Shown piece after piece: positions 1 through 6,475 of a DNA stretch of 11,264 bases. Both the position numbers and the translations under genes were made by a program. The notes under the pieces were generated by a model. It had not been told where the DNA came from, searched no databases, and saw only the letters and a list, made by a program, of their open reading frames with translations. Numbering within the stretch: the stretch's first letter is position 1; each line of letters starts with the position of its first letter. The stretch is from Clostridia bacterium (GTDB taxonomy: Bacteria > Bacillota > Clostridia > Oscillospirales > CAG-272), in assembly GCA_017960705.1 (NCBI GenBank), contig JAGCYR010000112.1:1-11264 (forward strand), written 5' to 3'.

Positions 1-525
1 CCCTACGACGGGAGAGCCGCGCTGACCCTGCTTTCCGGGCTTCCCCGGGGCGTTCCGGTCTTTTACTGCCGGGGCAATCACGATCATTCGCCGCATCCCG
101 AGATCGACGCGGCGCTCGCTTCGGCGGGGGTCGTCGAGCTTGATTCAAGTTACCGCGTACCGGAAAACGGGATCACGGTCGGGGGGCTTCGCTCTGCGCA
201 CTACGTGGGGGGCGTGCCGGATCTGCGGTTTTTGTCCGAGTTCGCGGCGCTCCCGGGGTACAAGATCCTGATCTCCCATCACCCCGAATACTACCCGAAA
301 TATATCCGCGCCCTGCCGATCGATCTGACCGTTTCGGGTCACGCGCACGGCGGGCAGTGGGCGATATGCGGTCACGGTCTGCTCGCCCCGGGTCAAGGGC
401 TGTTTCCCCGCTATACGAGGGGGGTCTACGAAGGGCGGCTCGCCGTCTCCCGCGGGATGTCCAACCCCGTTCCCGTTCCCCGTATCGGCGCCCCTTGCGA
501 GATCGTCTATCTCACCCTTCAATAA
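1..525 (+). CDS. Metallophosphoesterase, YkuE-like, 5'-truncated by the window edge
   Basis: This is the C-terminal 174 residues of a calcineurin-like metallophosphoesterase; the frame is open from base 1 and stops at TAA 523-525. Visible metal-site motifs are GNHD at residues 25-28 of the fragment, SHHPE at 92-96, and GHAHGGQ at 113-119, in the usual family order. The GHAHGGQW block and the following GLLAPGQGLFPRYTRG region resemble the YkuE/YaeI subgroup, membrane-associated phosphohydrolases acting on phosphoesters; YaeI has been linked to lipid A precursor hydrolysis and YkuE to the cell wall. The first metal motif (DxH) and any N-terminal membrane anchor lie upstream of the window. The GTG at 205 is internal, not a start. 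A strong terminator follows 3 bases after the stop, so this ends its transcription unit. The family is firm; the substrate is unknown. Confidence 0.9.
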   Translation, partial: PYDGRAALTLLSGLPRGVPVFYCRGNHDHSPHPEIDAALASAGVVELDSSYRVPENGITVGGLRSAHYVGGVPDLRFLSEFAALPGYKILISHHPEYYPKYIRALPIDLTVSGHAHGGQWAICGHGLLAPGQGLFPRYTRGVYEGRLAVSRGMSNPVPVPRIGAPCEIVYLTLQ

Positions 526-527
526 TG

Positions 528-553
528 AAAAACGCCCGCTTGCGGGCGTTTTT
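528..553 (+). terminator. Intrinsic terminator after the metallophosphoesterase gene
   Basis: This is a perfect 12-bp inverted repeat (arms 528-539 and 542-553) with a 2-base spacer. Its GC core CCCGC-TT-GCGGG is flanked by an A-run on the left and a T-run on the right. It starts 2 bases after the TAA at 523-525. The A and T tracts make it plausible in both directions. Confidence 0.88.
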
Positions 554-560
554 CAATTCA

Positions 561-724
561 TGAACCTGCCCGCAAGCGGGCAGGTTCATTTCATGCGCGG
601 AGCGCAATTCTCGACATCGAAGCCGTCAAATCATCAACAAAATTGCACCTGAGGTGCGTGCATTCCCGACGCGCAAGCGCGGCTCCGTGAATTGACGCGG
701 AGCGTCATGAATCGCGCTTCGCGC
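561..724. repeat. Intergenic array of short perfect palindromes
   Basis: The 248-base gap between the two plus-strand genes holds a run of hairpins and no convincing ORF. They are 561-588 (13-bp arms, AA spacer), 594-606 (5-bp arms, GGA spacer), 645-657 (5-bp arms, TGA spacer), 670-681 (5-bp arms, AA spacer), 693-707 (6-bp arms, GGA spacer) and 714-724 (4-bp arms, TTC spacer). Most are joined by AATT, TCAT or TGAAT linkers. The 561-588 hairpin shares the CCCGC-NN-GCGGG core with the preceding terminator at 528-553. The layout suggests a REP- or MITE-like intergenic repeat; copy number elsewhere in the genome cannot be judged here. Confidence 0.6.
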
Positions 725-773
725 ATAGAGGGGGGAAAGGGGGCATACGATATACGGGAAGGGGGCGGTTTTT

Positions 774-1277
774 TTGCGGGGTCGGCGCGTGATCGCGTTT
801 TGTCTGCTCCCGGTTTTGTTCCTGCTTTTATTCCCCTCCTGCGGGAGAGGGGAGACTACGCCGCGGGCGGTGTACGAGGCGTTTGCCGCCCAATATCCGC
901 TGCCCCCGCCTCTGACGTTTGACAGCGAAGCGGGGCAGAACGACGCGGCGTATCTCTCGGACAAAGATTTCAATCTTTTGTTCTCGCGCGCGGACGGGAG
1001 CGACGATCGGGAGGACATCGCGGCGTTCGTACTGTGTCTCGGCGCGTCGGGCAGGGTGTTCTGCGAGTGCGGATTCTTCCGCTGCGTGGATCTCGCCGGC
1101 GCGCGGGAGGTGGAGGGGCTGTGCCTCTCGCGTTGCGAGACCGTGCGGAGGATGCGGGCGGAGGTCGACGTGTCCGCCGCCGAGGATCCCGTCGTTCTGC
1201 GCTTCGGCGCGTGGGTCTTCTATTTCGCGCTGCCCGACAACGGCTTTGCGGAGGACGTTTTACGACGGGTGTTTTAA
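774..1277 (+). CDS. Small putative lipoprotein of unknown function (possibly DUF4358-like)
   Basis: This is a 167-aa protein. It begins with a basic N-terminus, a hydrophobic stretch (residues about 6-20) and a possible lipobox ending at Cys23 (FPSC, imperfect at -3 and -2), so it is probably an exported lipoprotein on the outer face of the membrane. The start chosen is TTG at 774 because a purine-rich AAGGGGG ribosome-binding site lies 8 bases upstream; a GTG at 789 is the alternative and would still keep the signal. The mature part has no motif I can name with confidence. The layout, with a DDxED-AxF-V segment, then a polar helix, then a final FGAWVFYFALPDN strand, recalls the DUF4358 lipoproteins of Clostridia, but this is only a resemblance. 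It converges on the RNHCP gene across a shared terminator. Confidence 0.65.
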   Translation: MRGRRVIAFCLLPVLFLLLFPSCGRGETTPRAVYEAFAAQYPLPPPLTFDSEAGQNDAAYLSDKDFNLLFSRADGSDDREDIAAFVLCLGASGRVFCECGFFRCVDLAGAREVEGLCLSRCETVRRMRAEVDVSAAEDPVVLRFGAWVFYFALPDNGFAEDVLRRVF

Positions 1278-1282
1278 AAGAA

Positions 1283-1310
1283 GAACCGGGGAGCTTTGCG
1301 TCCCCGGTTC
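1283..1310. terminator. Bidirectional terminator between convergent genes
   Basis: This is a perfect 10-bp GC-rich stem (1283-1292 with 1301-1310) and an 8-base loop. Reading plus, it is followed by AGTTTT; reading minus, it is followed by TTCTTCTTTT. It sits 5 bases after the stop of the plus-strand lipoprotein gene, and its edge overlaps the TGA (1309-1311) of the minus-strand RNHCP gene, so it can end both units. Confidence 0.85.
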
Positions 1311-1638
1311 AGTTTTCGCCCGCGGTCAGGCGGATGAGCAGATCGTTGTCGTCGGGCGTATTCCCGCGCAGCGCCGCTTTACAGCGGACGGTCGCCCCGC
1401 ACTTTTCGCAGCGGTGGACGATCACGAAGCCCTTTTTCGGGTCGGGCTCGGTTTTCACCGGGCGGAGCAGTCCGCCGCACGGGTTGGCGCGGTCGCCGGG
1501 CAGAACGTCCACGTGAAGAGACCAGAGACAAAAAGGACAGTGGTTGCGCGAGGTATAGCCGAGGGGCGGCACCTCCCGCCCGCAATGAAGGCAGGTGAAG
1601 CCGCCGTCGTTTTTCCGAAAGCGTTTTTCCTCGGTCAT
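1309..1638 (-). CDS. RNHCP domain-containing zinc-ribbon-like protein
   Basis: This 109-aa protein carries the hallmark RNHCPFCLWSxHVD block (residues about 31-44) of the RNHCP family (Pfam RNHCP), which has no established function. Paired cysteines CLHC (17-20), CPFC (34-37) and CEKC (77-80) look like zinc ligands of two ribbons, so nucleic-acid or protein binding is possible but unproven. The ATG at 1638 is supported by a GGAGG site about 5 bases upstream. It lies 30 bases after mnmE on the same strand and is probably the last gene of the rpmH operon. In other Clostridia mnmG often follows mnmE, so this is a departure from that order. It ends inside a bidirectional terminator. Confidence 0.88.
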   Translation of the reverse strand: MTEEKRFRKNDGGFTCLHCGREVPPLGYTSRNHCPFCLWSLHVDVLPGDRANPCGGLLRPVKTEPDPKKGFVIVHRCEKCGATVRCKAALRGNTPDDNDLLIRLTAGEN

Positions 1639-1648
1639 AGGTTCCTCC

Positions 1649-1670
1649 CGACGGTAAGCCGTCGTTTTTT
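1649..1670 (+). terminator. Plus-strand terminator-like hairpin in the mnmE-RNHCP gap
   Basis: A perfect 6-bp stem CGACGG/CCGTCG with a 4-base loop (1649-1664) is followed directly by six Ts (1665-1670) when read on the plus strand. This is opposite to the operon that contains it. As an intrinsic terminator it would stop antisense transcription entering mnmE. Read on the minus strand it has no T-tract, so it should not end the operon, but the hairpin lies next to the RNHCP ribosome-binding site. Confidence 0.5.
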
Positions 1671-3051
1671 ATTTTCCGACGCAGAAATGCGAGAAGATCT
1701 CGTCCACGATCTCGCCCGTCACGGTTCGTCCGTCGACCTCGGAGAGCGAGGCGAGCGCCGCTTCCGCCAAAGACGCGGCGGCGTCCACCGGGACGCCCGT
1801 TTTCAGCGCGTCAAGGCAAGCGGAGAGATCCTTCGTAGCGGCGTCGATCGCGGCGGACTGACGCGCGGTCACGACGATCGCGTCGGAACCGAGCGACAGA
1901 TTCTCGTCGGTCAGGGCTTTTTCAAGGTAGTCGGTCACGGCGTTAAATCCTTCTCCGGTTTTGGCGGACACGGCGAACGCCGCGGGCGAACCCGTGGGCA
2001 GATCGGCTTTGTCCCACGCGGGGGCAAGGTCGGATTTGTTCAACAGCAACACGGAAACGCCCGAAAACTCCTTGGCGAGCGCAAGCAGGTCGGTATCTTC
2101 TTTTTCCAGCGGACGCGAGGTATCCAGCACCAAAAGCAAAACCTCCGAGCCGCCGATCTTCTTTTTCGCGCGTTCGACCCCGATGGTCTCGACCGGGTCG
2201 TCGGTCTCGCGCAGTCCCGCGGTGTCCGCCAGGCGAAGCAGGGCGCGCCCCACGGGGAGCGGGTATTCCAGAACGTCGCGGGTGGTTCCCGGGATCTCGG
2301 TAACGATCGCTTTCTCCTCTCCGAGCAGACGGTTGAAGATCGCGCTCTTGCCTACGTTCGGTTTCCCCGCGATCGCGGCGGGGACCCCCTCGCGGATCGC
2401 GCGTCCGGTGCGGTAGGTCTTGCCGAGAGAGGATAAATCGGTCAAAATCGCAAAAACCCCCTCCGAAACCTGCTCTCTTGACAGGTCGGCGAGATCCTCC
2501 TCGGGATAGTCGATCGAGGCGTAGAGAGACGAAAGCAGGGTCAGAAGACGGTCGTGGATCGACCCGACGGCGTCGGAGAGACGGTCGCGGGAGTCTTCCG
2601 CAGACAGCCGCACCTGGGCACGCGTCACGGCGTCGATCGCCAGCCCCACCGCCTCGGCGTCCGAGAGCGAGAGCTTGCCCGTGAGGTACGCCCGCCGCGT
2701 GAATTCGCCCGGGGGCGCCGGGATCGCCCCGGCTTTCAGGGTCGCCTCCAGCACCATGCCGGTCAGGAGCGGCCCGCCGTGGCAGGACAGTTCGACGACG
2801 TCCTCGCCGGTATACGAATTCGGCGCGGGGAAGTAGAGGAGCAGACCGTCGTCTATGATCTCTCCGTCAAGCAGGATATTGCCGTAAACCGCCCTTCGCG
2901 GGGGATTAGCGGACAGGGGTTTTCCGTTTTTGGGGACGAAGCATTTTTCCGCAACGGCAAAGGCGTTTTCTCCCGACACCCTGATAACGGCGACCCCGCC
3001 CTTACCGGGCGGGGTCGATACGGCTGTTACGGTTCCGACGTGCCCGATCAC
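1669..3051 (-). CDS. mnmE: tRNA uridine-5-carboxymethylaminomethyl(34) synthesis GTPase MnmE
   Basis: This is a full-length 460-aa MnmE (TrmE). With MnmG it installs the carboxymethylaminomethyl or aminomethyl group on wobble U34 of tRNAs, using GTP hydrolysis, 5,10-methylene-tetrahydrofolate and FAD. The N-terminal folate-binding domain covers about 1-118. The helical domain is split around the G domain, which shows G1 GKPNVGKS (229-236), the G2 region PGTTRD (254-259), G3 DTAG (276-279) and G4 NKSD (338-341). The C-terminal FCVGK box (456-460) carries the conserved Cys; FCIGK is the commoner form. It starts at GTG 3051, overlapping the jag stop by 4 bases (GTGA), with only a weak Shine-Dalgarno, so translational coupling is likely. 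No mnmG is present in the window; it must lie elsewhere for the modification to work. Confidence 0.97.
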   Translation of the reverse strand: MIGHVGTVTAVSTPPGKGGVAVIRVSGENAFAVAEKCFVPKNGKPLSANPPRRAVYGNILLDGEIIDDGLLLYFPAPNSYTGEDVVELSCHGGPLLTGMVLEATLKAGAIPAPPGEFTRRAYLTGKLSLSDAEAVGLAIDAVTRAQVRLSAEDSRDRLSDAVGSIHDRLLTLLSSLYASIDYPEEDLADLSREQVSEGVFAILTDLSSLGKTYRTGRAIREGVPAAIAGKPNVGKSAIFNRLLGEEKAIVTEIPGTTRDVLEYPLPVGRALLRLADTAGLRETDDPVETIGVERAKKKIGGSEVLLLVLDTSRPLEKEDTDLLALAKEFSGVSVLLLNKSDLAPAWDKADLPTGSPAAFAVSAKTGEGFNAVTDYLEKALTDENLSLGSDAIVVTARQSAAIDAATKDLSACLDALKTGVPVDAAASLAEAALASLSEVDGRTVTGEIVDEIFSHFCVGK

Positions 3052-4133
3052 GACGGGTCGTTTTCCGAATCGTCTTCGGAATCGTTTTCGTTTGCTTCCT
3101 CGTCGGAGATCGAGGAAACGTCGGCTCCCTCGTCGGTGCCGATCTCGGTCTCGATCTCGACCTCGATCTCGGATTCCTCCTCGATCTCGGGGAGGATCTC
3201 GGTCTCTGGGATGGGTTCCGCCGGGGTCTCTTCCGCGCGGGCGGCGTCAGCCGGTCTGCGCTCGAAGAAGATCACGACGCGGCGGTTGTTGTCCGAACCG
3301 ACCGACGACGTGGTCACGCCCTCGATCCCGCTCACCTCGTCGTGGATGATGCGGCGTTCGTACGGGCTCATCGGCTCGAGCATCACGTTGCGGCGGGTGC
3401 GCTTCGCCTTCTCCGCCATCCGGCGGGCGACGGCGCGGAGCGCCTCCTCGCGTTTGGCGCGGTAGCCCTCGATATCGATGGTCACGCGGCTGTGATCGCG
3501 TTCCCCCTTCGAGTTGACCTGGGCGCAGGCGAGGTTAGCCAGATACTGCAGGGAGTCGAGCGTGTCGCCGTGATGACCGATCAGGGTCGAGGCGCCCTCG
3601 CCCGAGACCACGATGCGGCGCGCGCCGTCGGAGGTCGAGTAGAGCGCGGCGGTCGCGTCAAGACCGAGGTTGGAGATCAGGGTGTTGACGAAATCGAGCG
3701 AGCGGTCCTCGCCCGGCGCCGCTTCGATCTTCGTCAGCTGCACCTGATCCTCCGGGATCACGGCGCTGCGCTTCTTCGGCGGCTGGGGATTGGGGTTCTG
3801 ACGGGGGATGCGCTCCTCGTTGCGGGGACGTCTCTGTCCCTGCCCGTTCTTCTTTTGGGGCTGGTTGTTGCGATCCTGTCTCGGCTGACGCTCGGGGCGG
3901 TTCTCACGGGGCTGGCGGTCGCGCTGAGGTTCGCGGCGCGGGGCGTCGTCCGGCAGTTCGATATAGGCGCGGACCTTCGCGGGCTTCACGCCGATCACGC
4001 CGAAGATCCCCTTGCTTCCCGCGTGCAGGATCTCGTACTGTACGTCTGCGAGTTCGTCCGCGCCGAGCAGGTTGCGGGCGAGTTCTTTGGCTTCGGAAAC
4101 GTCCTTACCGGACGCAATAACTTCTTTGATCAC
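3048..4133 (-). CDS. jag: RNA-binding protein Jag/KhpB (SpoIIIJ-associated), with long disordered linker and acidic tail
   Basis: This 361-aa protein has the three expected parts. They are a Jag_N domain at about 1-58 (KGIFGVIG at 41-48), a KH domain at about 145-220 (IGHHG, 185-189), and an R3H domain at about 225-292 ending in NRRVVIFFERR. KhpB binds RNA with KhpA and works with YidC in cell elongation and sporulation in Bacillota. The protein is longer than usual for the family for two reasons. Residues about 65-122 form a disordered, Arg/Gln/Pro-rich basic linker. Residues about 295-361 form a strongly acidic Glu/Asp/Ser-rich tail with EIE repeats. The start is GTG at 4133, set by an AGGAGG site 8 bases upstream; no closer ATG fits. 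It lies 17 bases after yidC and overlaps mnmE by 4. The tail resembles the end of YidC next door. Confidence 0.95.
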   Translation of the reverse strand: MIKEVIASGKDVSEAKELARNLLGADELADVQYEILHAGSKGIFGVIGVKPAKVRAYIELPDDAPRREPQRDRQPRENRPERQPRQDRNNQPQKKNGQGQRRPRNEERIPRQNPNPQPPKKRSAVIPEDQVQLTKIEAAPGEDRSLDFVNTLISNLGLDATAALYSTSDGARRIVVSGEGASTLIGHHGDTLDSLQYLANLACAQVNSKGERDHSRVTIDIEGYRAKREEALRAVARRMAEKAKRTRRNVMLEPMSPYERRIIHDEVSGIEGVTTSSVGSDNNRRVVIFFERRPADAARAEETPAEPIPETEILPEIEEESEIEVEIETEIGTDEGADVSSISDEEANENDSEDDSENDPS

Positions 4134-4150
4134 GGTTGGATCCTCCTGAA

Positions 4151-5389
4151 TCAGTCTTCTTTTTGTTCGTTTGCCGCTTCGTCCGTGCCGATCGAGTTCA
4201 CCAGATCCTCAAGATCGGGTTGCTCCGTGGTTTCTGCTGCGGTTGTCTCTGCGGAAGTAGCCTCTGCGGAGGTAGCCTCTGCCGAGGGCGCCTCTTCAAC
4301 GGGCGTCTCTTCCTCTTTCGCGGCAAGATTCTCGGGTTTCAGCTTCTTTTGGGAGGCGGGGGCGTTCGGACGACTGCGCTTCTTCGGCGCGTTGTTCACC
4401 GGCTTCTTGTCCTCGGGGAAATCGTCGTCGTCGTCAATGTGGTGCAGCGAACGCGGACGGTCGCCCGAATAGGACGAGCCGGTGTACGCGGGGCGTTCGG
4501 GCTGCTGTTTTTTCAGATCCTTTAAGATCTGTTCCATTTCCTCTTCCGAATACTTCGGCATCGGCATCACCTTCGCAAGGATCAGCATCTGCAGGATGCC
4601 CAGCACCGACTGGTAGATCCAGTACACGCCGAGCGCGGAGGGAAGGATGAACGCGAACCAGAGCGAGAAGACCGGCATCATCCATTCCATAATGCCGCCG
4701 GAGATCTTTTGATCCTGCGTCTGCTGGGTCATTTGCGCCATGTTGCCGTTCAGCTTCTTCGACAGCTTCATGGTGAGAACGCCGAAGGCGAAGTTGATGA
4801 CCGGGATCAGAAGCAGGATGCTCCAGAAGAAGGGACGGACCGTCAGATCCGCGCCGAAAAACGACATCTTCGGGAGCAGGTCGGCAAGAGTGCCGTTCCC
4901 GCCCGCCTCGACGAACGCGGTTTGCGCGTCGGCGGCGTTATTCTTGATCGCGGAGAGCAGCCCGATCTCGGACGATTTGAAGCTCTCGGTATAGCCGATC
5001 TTTTCCGCGATGGTCGCCAGTTTGTCGCCGAGATGCGAAACGTAGGTCAGCGGCTTCTGGATCACGCGGTAGAGGATGATGATGATCGGGAGCTGGAGCA
5101 GGAGCGGCAGGCATCCCGAAAAGGCGGAATAGCCCTCCTTCTGCTGGAGTTCCATGATCTCCGCCTGCTTCTTTTTCAGCGTGGGCTGGTCGTTCCGACC
5201 GGCGTACTTTTTCTCGATCAGCATCATCTTGGGGCGGAGTTTCGCGCCCTTGATCTGATTCTTCTGCTGCATGATCGAGAGAGGCAGCAGGATGATCTTG
5301 ATCATCAGAGCGAACAGCAGAAGAGCCAGCATATAGTTGCCGGTCCAGCTGTTGAAAACGTTCAGAATATTACCGAAAAATTGATACAT
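4151..5389 (-). CDS. yidC: Membrane protein insertase YidC/Oxa1 family
   Basis: This 412-aa insertase helps fold and insert inner-membrane proteins, alone or with SecYEG. It has the short Gram-positive form: a brief N-terminus, a first membrane segment at about 19-38 with Lys31 where many homologues have the groove Arg, the cytoplasmic helical hairpin at about 40-88, the family block GCLPLLLQLPIIIILYRVI at 92-110, and further hydrophobic segments at about 186-206 and 237-273. No lipoprotein signal is present. The C-terminal tail from about 280 is long and low in complexity, with a DDDDD run (319-323), a basic patch (336-351) and 5-residue TSAEA-type repeats encoded by 15-bp tandem units (4245-4289). 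The ATG at 5389 has a weak AGGA site about 8 bases upstream and starts 2 bases after the yidD stop, so coupling is likely. Confidence 0.96.
   Translation of the reverse strand: MYQFFGNILNVFNSWTGNYMLALLLFALMIKIILLPLSIMQQKNQIKGAKLRPKMMLIEKKYAGRNDQPTLKKKQAEIMELQQKEGYSAFSGCLPLLLQLPIIIILYRVIQKPLTYVSHLGDKLATIAEKIGYTESFKSSEIGLLSAIKNNAADAQTAFVEAGGNGTLADLLPKMSFFGADLTVRPFFWSILLLIPVINFAFGVLTMKLSKKLNGNMAQMTQQTQDQKISGGIMEWMMPVFSLWFAFILPSALGVYWIYQSVLGILQMLILAKVMPMPKYSEEEMEQILKDLKKQQPERPAYTGSSYSGDRPRSLHHIDDDDDFPEDKKPVNNAPKKRSRPNAPASQKKLKPENLAAKEEETPVEEAPSAEATSAEATSAETTAAETTEQPDLEDLVNSIGTDEAANEQKED
4245..4289 (-). repeat. 15-bp tandem repeat (three units) in the yidC tail
   Basis: Three consecutive 15-bp units (4245-4259, 4260-4274, 4275-4289) share the core CTCTGC(G/C)GA(A/G)G and encode Ala/Thr/Ser/Glu pentapeptides in the YidC C-terminal tail. 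The unit is a multiple of three, so changes in copy number would keep the frame. Confidence 0.75.
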
Positions 5390-5391
5390 TG

Positions 5392-5694
5392 TTAATCCTG
5401 TTCTACGGCTGTCGTTTCGCCGTCGTTCGATCTCTCCCGGATCCTGTCAAAGGGGACCTTCGGGTACTTTTTCCGCCAGCCCTTGTCCGGCACCGGGTCG
5501 TAACCCGGACGGCAGAAGGGGTTGCAGCGCAGAATGCGCCAGACGGTGAGCGCCAGTCCCACAAAAAAGCCACGTTTCTGAAACGCCGTTACGGCGTAGG
5601 CGGAGCAGGTCGGATAAAACCTGCAGCAGGGCGGTTTGAGGGGGGAGATCGCTTTTCGATAGATTTTGATGAGCCAGATACAAACGTGTTTCAT
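5392..5694 (-). CDS. yidD: Membrane protein insertion efficiency factor YidD
   Basis: This 100-aa member of the YidD (haemolytic DUF37) family assists YidC-dependent membrane protein insertion at the cytoplasmic membrane face. It has the family's signature cysteine block: PCCRFYPTCSAYA at residues 22-34, then the amphipathic ALTVWRILRCNPFCRPGYDPVP stretch at about 48-69. The ATG at 5694 overlaps the rnpA stop (ATGA) and has an AAGG site 6 bases upstream. Its stop lies 2 bases before yidC. The position between rnpA and yidC is the standard one. The last 25 or so residues are polar and variable, as is common in the family. Confidence 0.96.
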   Translation of the reverse strand: MKHVCIWLIKIYRKAISPLKPPCCRFYPTCSAYAVTAFQKRGFFVGLALTVWRILRCNPFCRPGYDPVPDKGWRKKYPKVPFDRIRERSNDGETTAVEQD

Positions 5695-6077
5695 TTCGTA
5701 CCTTGGGAGATAAGTCCCAGCTTTTGAAACGCGAGCGTGAGCTCGGGTACGAGTTCGCCGCTCTTTTTTACCGTCGCGCGATCCCGCGCGGCGATCACGA
5801 TGAGATAACCGACCCGGACGTCGTTTTTCCGGATCACGGTGCGGTATGCCTCGCGGATGATCCGTTTGGTCCGGTTGCGGACGACCGCCCCCCCGATCTT
5901 CTTCGATACGGTGAGCCCGATCCGGTTGACCCGGATCTTTTGGGGATGCTCTTTCTCGAGCCGCTGCGCCGCGTAGTCGGGGAGCAGGTAGACCGCGAGG
6001 GAGGGGGTCACGAATCGCTTGCCTTTCGCGTACGCTTTTGAAAACAGATGGTTTTCGCAGATCGCTTTGAATTTCAA
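5691..6077 (-). CDS. rnpA: Ribonuclease P protein component
   Basis: This 128-aa basic protein is the protein subunit of RNase P, which with the M1-type RNA removes 5' leaders from pre-tRNAs. The family signature RNRTKRIIREAYR is at residues 68-80, preceded by the RIGLTVSKKIGGAVV strand and loop (52-66); the N-terminal F and Y residues of the substrate-leader cleft are also present. The start is TTG at 6077: no ATG or GTG is available upstream in frame, and an AAGGA site lies about 11 bases upstream, which is rather far. A terminator-like hairpin separates it from rpmH, as often seen where L34 is made in excess. It overlaps yidD by 4 bases. Confidence 0.94.
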   Translation of the reverse strand: MKFKAICENHLFSKAYAKGKRFVTPSLAVYLLPDYAAQRLEKEHPQKIRVNRIGLTVSKKIGGAVVRNRTKRIIREAYRTVIRKNDVRVGYLIVIAARDRATVKKSGELVPELTLAFQKLGLISQGTK

Positions 6078-6117
6078 GTGATCACCGTTCCTTTTTCTTG
6101 CGGTGACGCCGGCAAAG

Positions 6118-6157
6118 AAAAACCCCGATCATACCGAAGGGCGGTGATCGGAGGTTT
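6118..6157 (-). terminator. Attenuator/terminator-like hairpin between rpmH and rnpA
   Basis: Read on the minus strand, arms at 6145-6157 and 6120-6131 form a GC-rich stem of about 9 bp with one G-U pair and one bulge. It is followed by a run of Ts (6122-6118). It lies 10 bases past the rpmH stop. A leaky terminator here would make more L34 mRNA than rnpA mRNA, a known arrangement in bacteria. Confidence 0.65.
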
Positions 6158-6167
6158 GTCTTTGCAC

Positions 6168-6302
6168 TCAATAGGTGAGTTGTGCTCTGCCCTTTGCGCG
6201 TCTTCTCTTCAGAACTTTTCTGCCGTTCGAGGTAGCCATTCTCTTCCGGAAACCGTGCTCTTTGGATCTCTGTCTTTTCTTGGGCTGGTAGGTCCTCTTC
6301 AT
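6168..6302 (-). CDS. rpmH: 50S ribosomal protein L34
   Basis: This 44-aa, very basic protein is bL34 of the large ribosomal subunit. It starts MKRTYQPKKRQRSKEHGF, continues with the RKRMATSNGRKVLKRRRAKGR block, and ends LTY, matching the family from end to end. The ATG at 6302 has a full GGAGG site 8 bases upstream. An overlapping ATG at 6309 in another frame gives no recognisable product. It is the first gene of the rpmH-rnpA-yidD-yidC-jag-mnmE operon. A consensus sigma-A promoter lies about 80 bases upstream, and a hairpin terminator or attenuator follows. In most bacteria dnaA lies just upstream and divergent; here the upstream neighbour is a lipoprotein gene on the same strand. Confidence 0.97.
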   Translation of the reverse strand: MKRTYQPKKRQRSKEHGFRKRMATSNGRKVLKRRRAKGRAQLTY

Positions 6303-6382
6303 CACTCATACCTCCTTGTTCGATTTTATGAAAGCGGTAAAAACCGCATAGTTCGAGCGTGCCGAACCGACAAGCAAACAAT

Positions 6383-6411
6383 ATTATAAACGGAAAGATC
6401 GGATTTGTCAA
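6383..6411 (-). promoter_or_regulatory. Consensus sigma-A promoter of the rpmH operon
   Basis: On the minus strand, TTGACA (6411-6406) and TATAAT (6388-6383) are both perfect and separated by exactly 17 bases. Transcription should begin near 6376, giving a leader of about 73 bases to rpmH. The leader holds two small hairpins (6351-6367 and 6334-6347). Confidence 0.9.
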
Positions 6412-6424
6412 GAACTTTTTTATA

Positions 6425-6465
6425 AAAATGCCCGCGCCCGCGTAACGTGAGTACGCGGGCGCGGG
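6425..6465 (-). terminator. Strong intrinsic terminator after the metallo-beta-lactamase-fold gene
   Basis: A perfect 14-bp GC-rich inverted repeat (6431-6444 with 6452-6465) with a 7-base loop is followed on the minus strand by a T-run (6429-6425). It begins 10 bases past the stop of the lipoprotein gene and ends 14 bases before the rpmH -35 box, insulating the two units. Confidence 0.92.
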
Positions 6466-6475
6466 AAGGGGGTCG

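Noticed and set aside
626..1018. Minus-strand ORF of 130 codons overlapping the lipoprotein gene and palindrome array
   Set aside because: It has no recognisable motif, Ser/Arg-rich composition typical of a shadow frame, and overlaps a better-supported plus-strand gene with a signal peptide.
919..2436. Plus-strand ORF of 505 codons
   Set aside because: It runs antisense through RNHCP and mnmE and across the terminators; the Arg-rich product is a shadow of GC-rich coding DNA.
2554..4472. Long plus-strand ORFs (303 and 376 codons) opposite mnmE, jag and yidC
   Set aside because: They are antisense to well-identified conserved genes and their products look like shadows with no motif.
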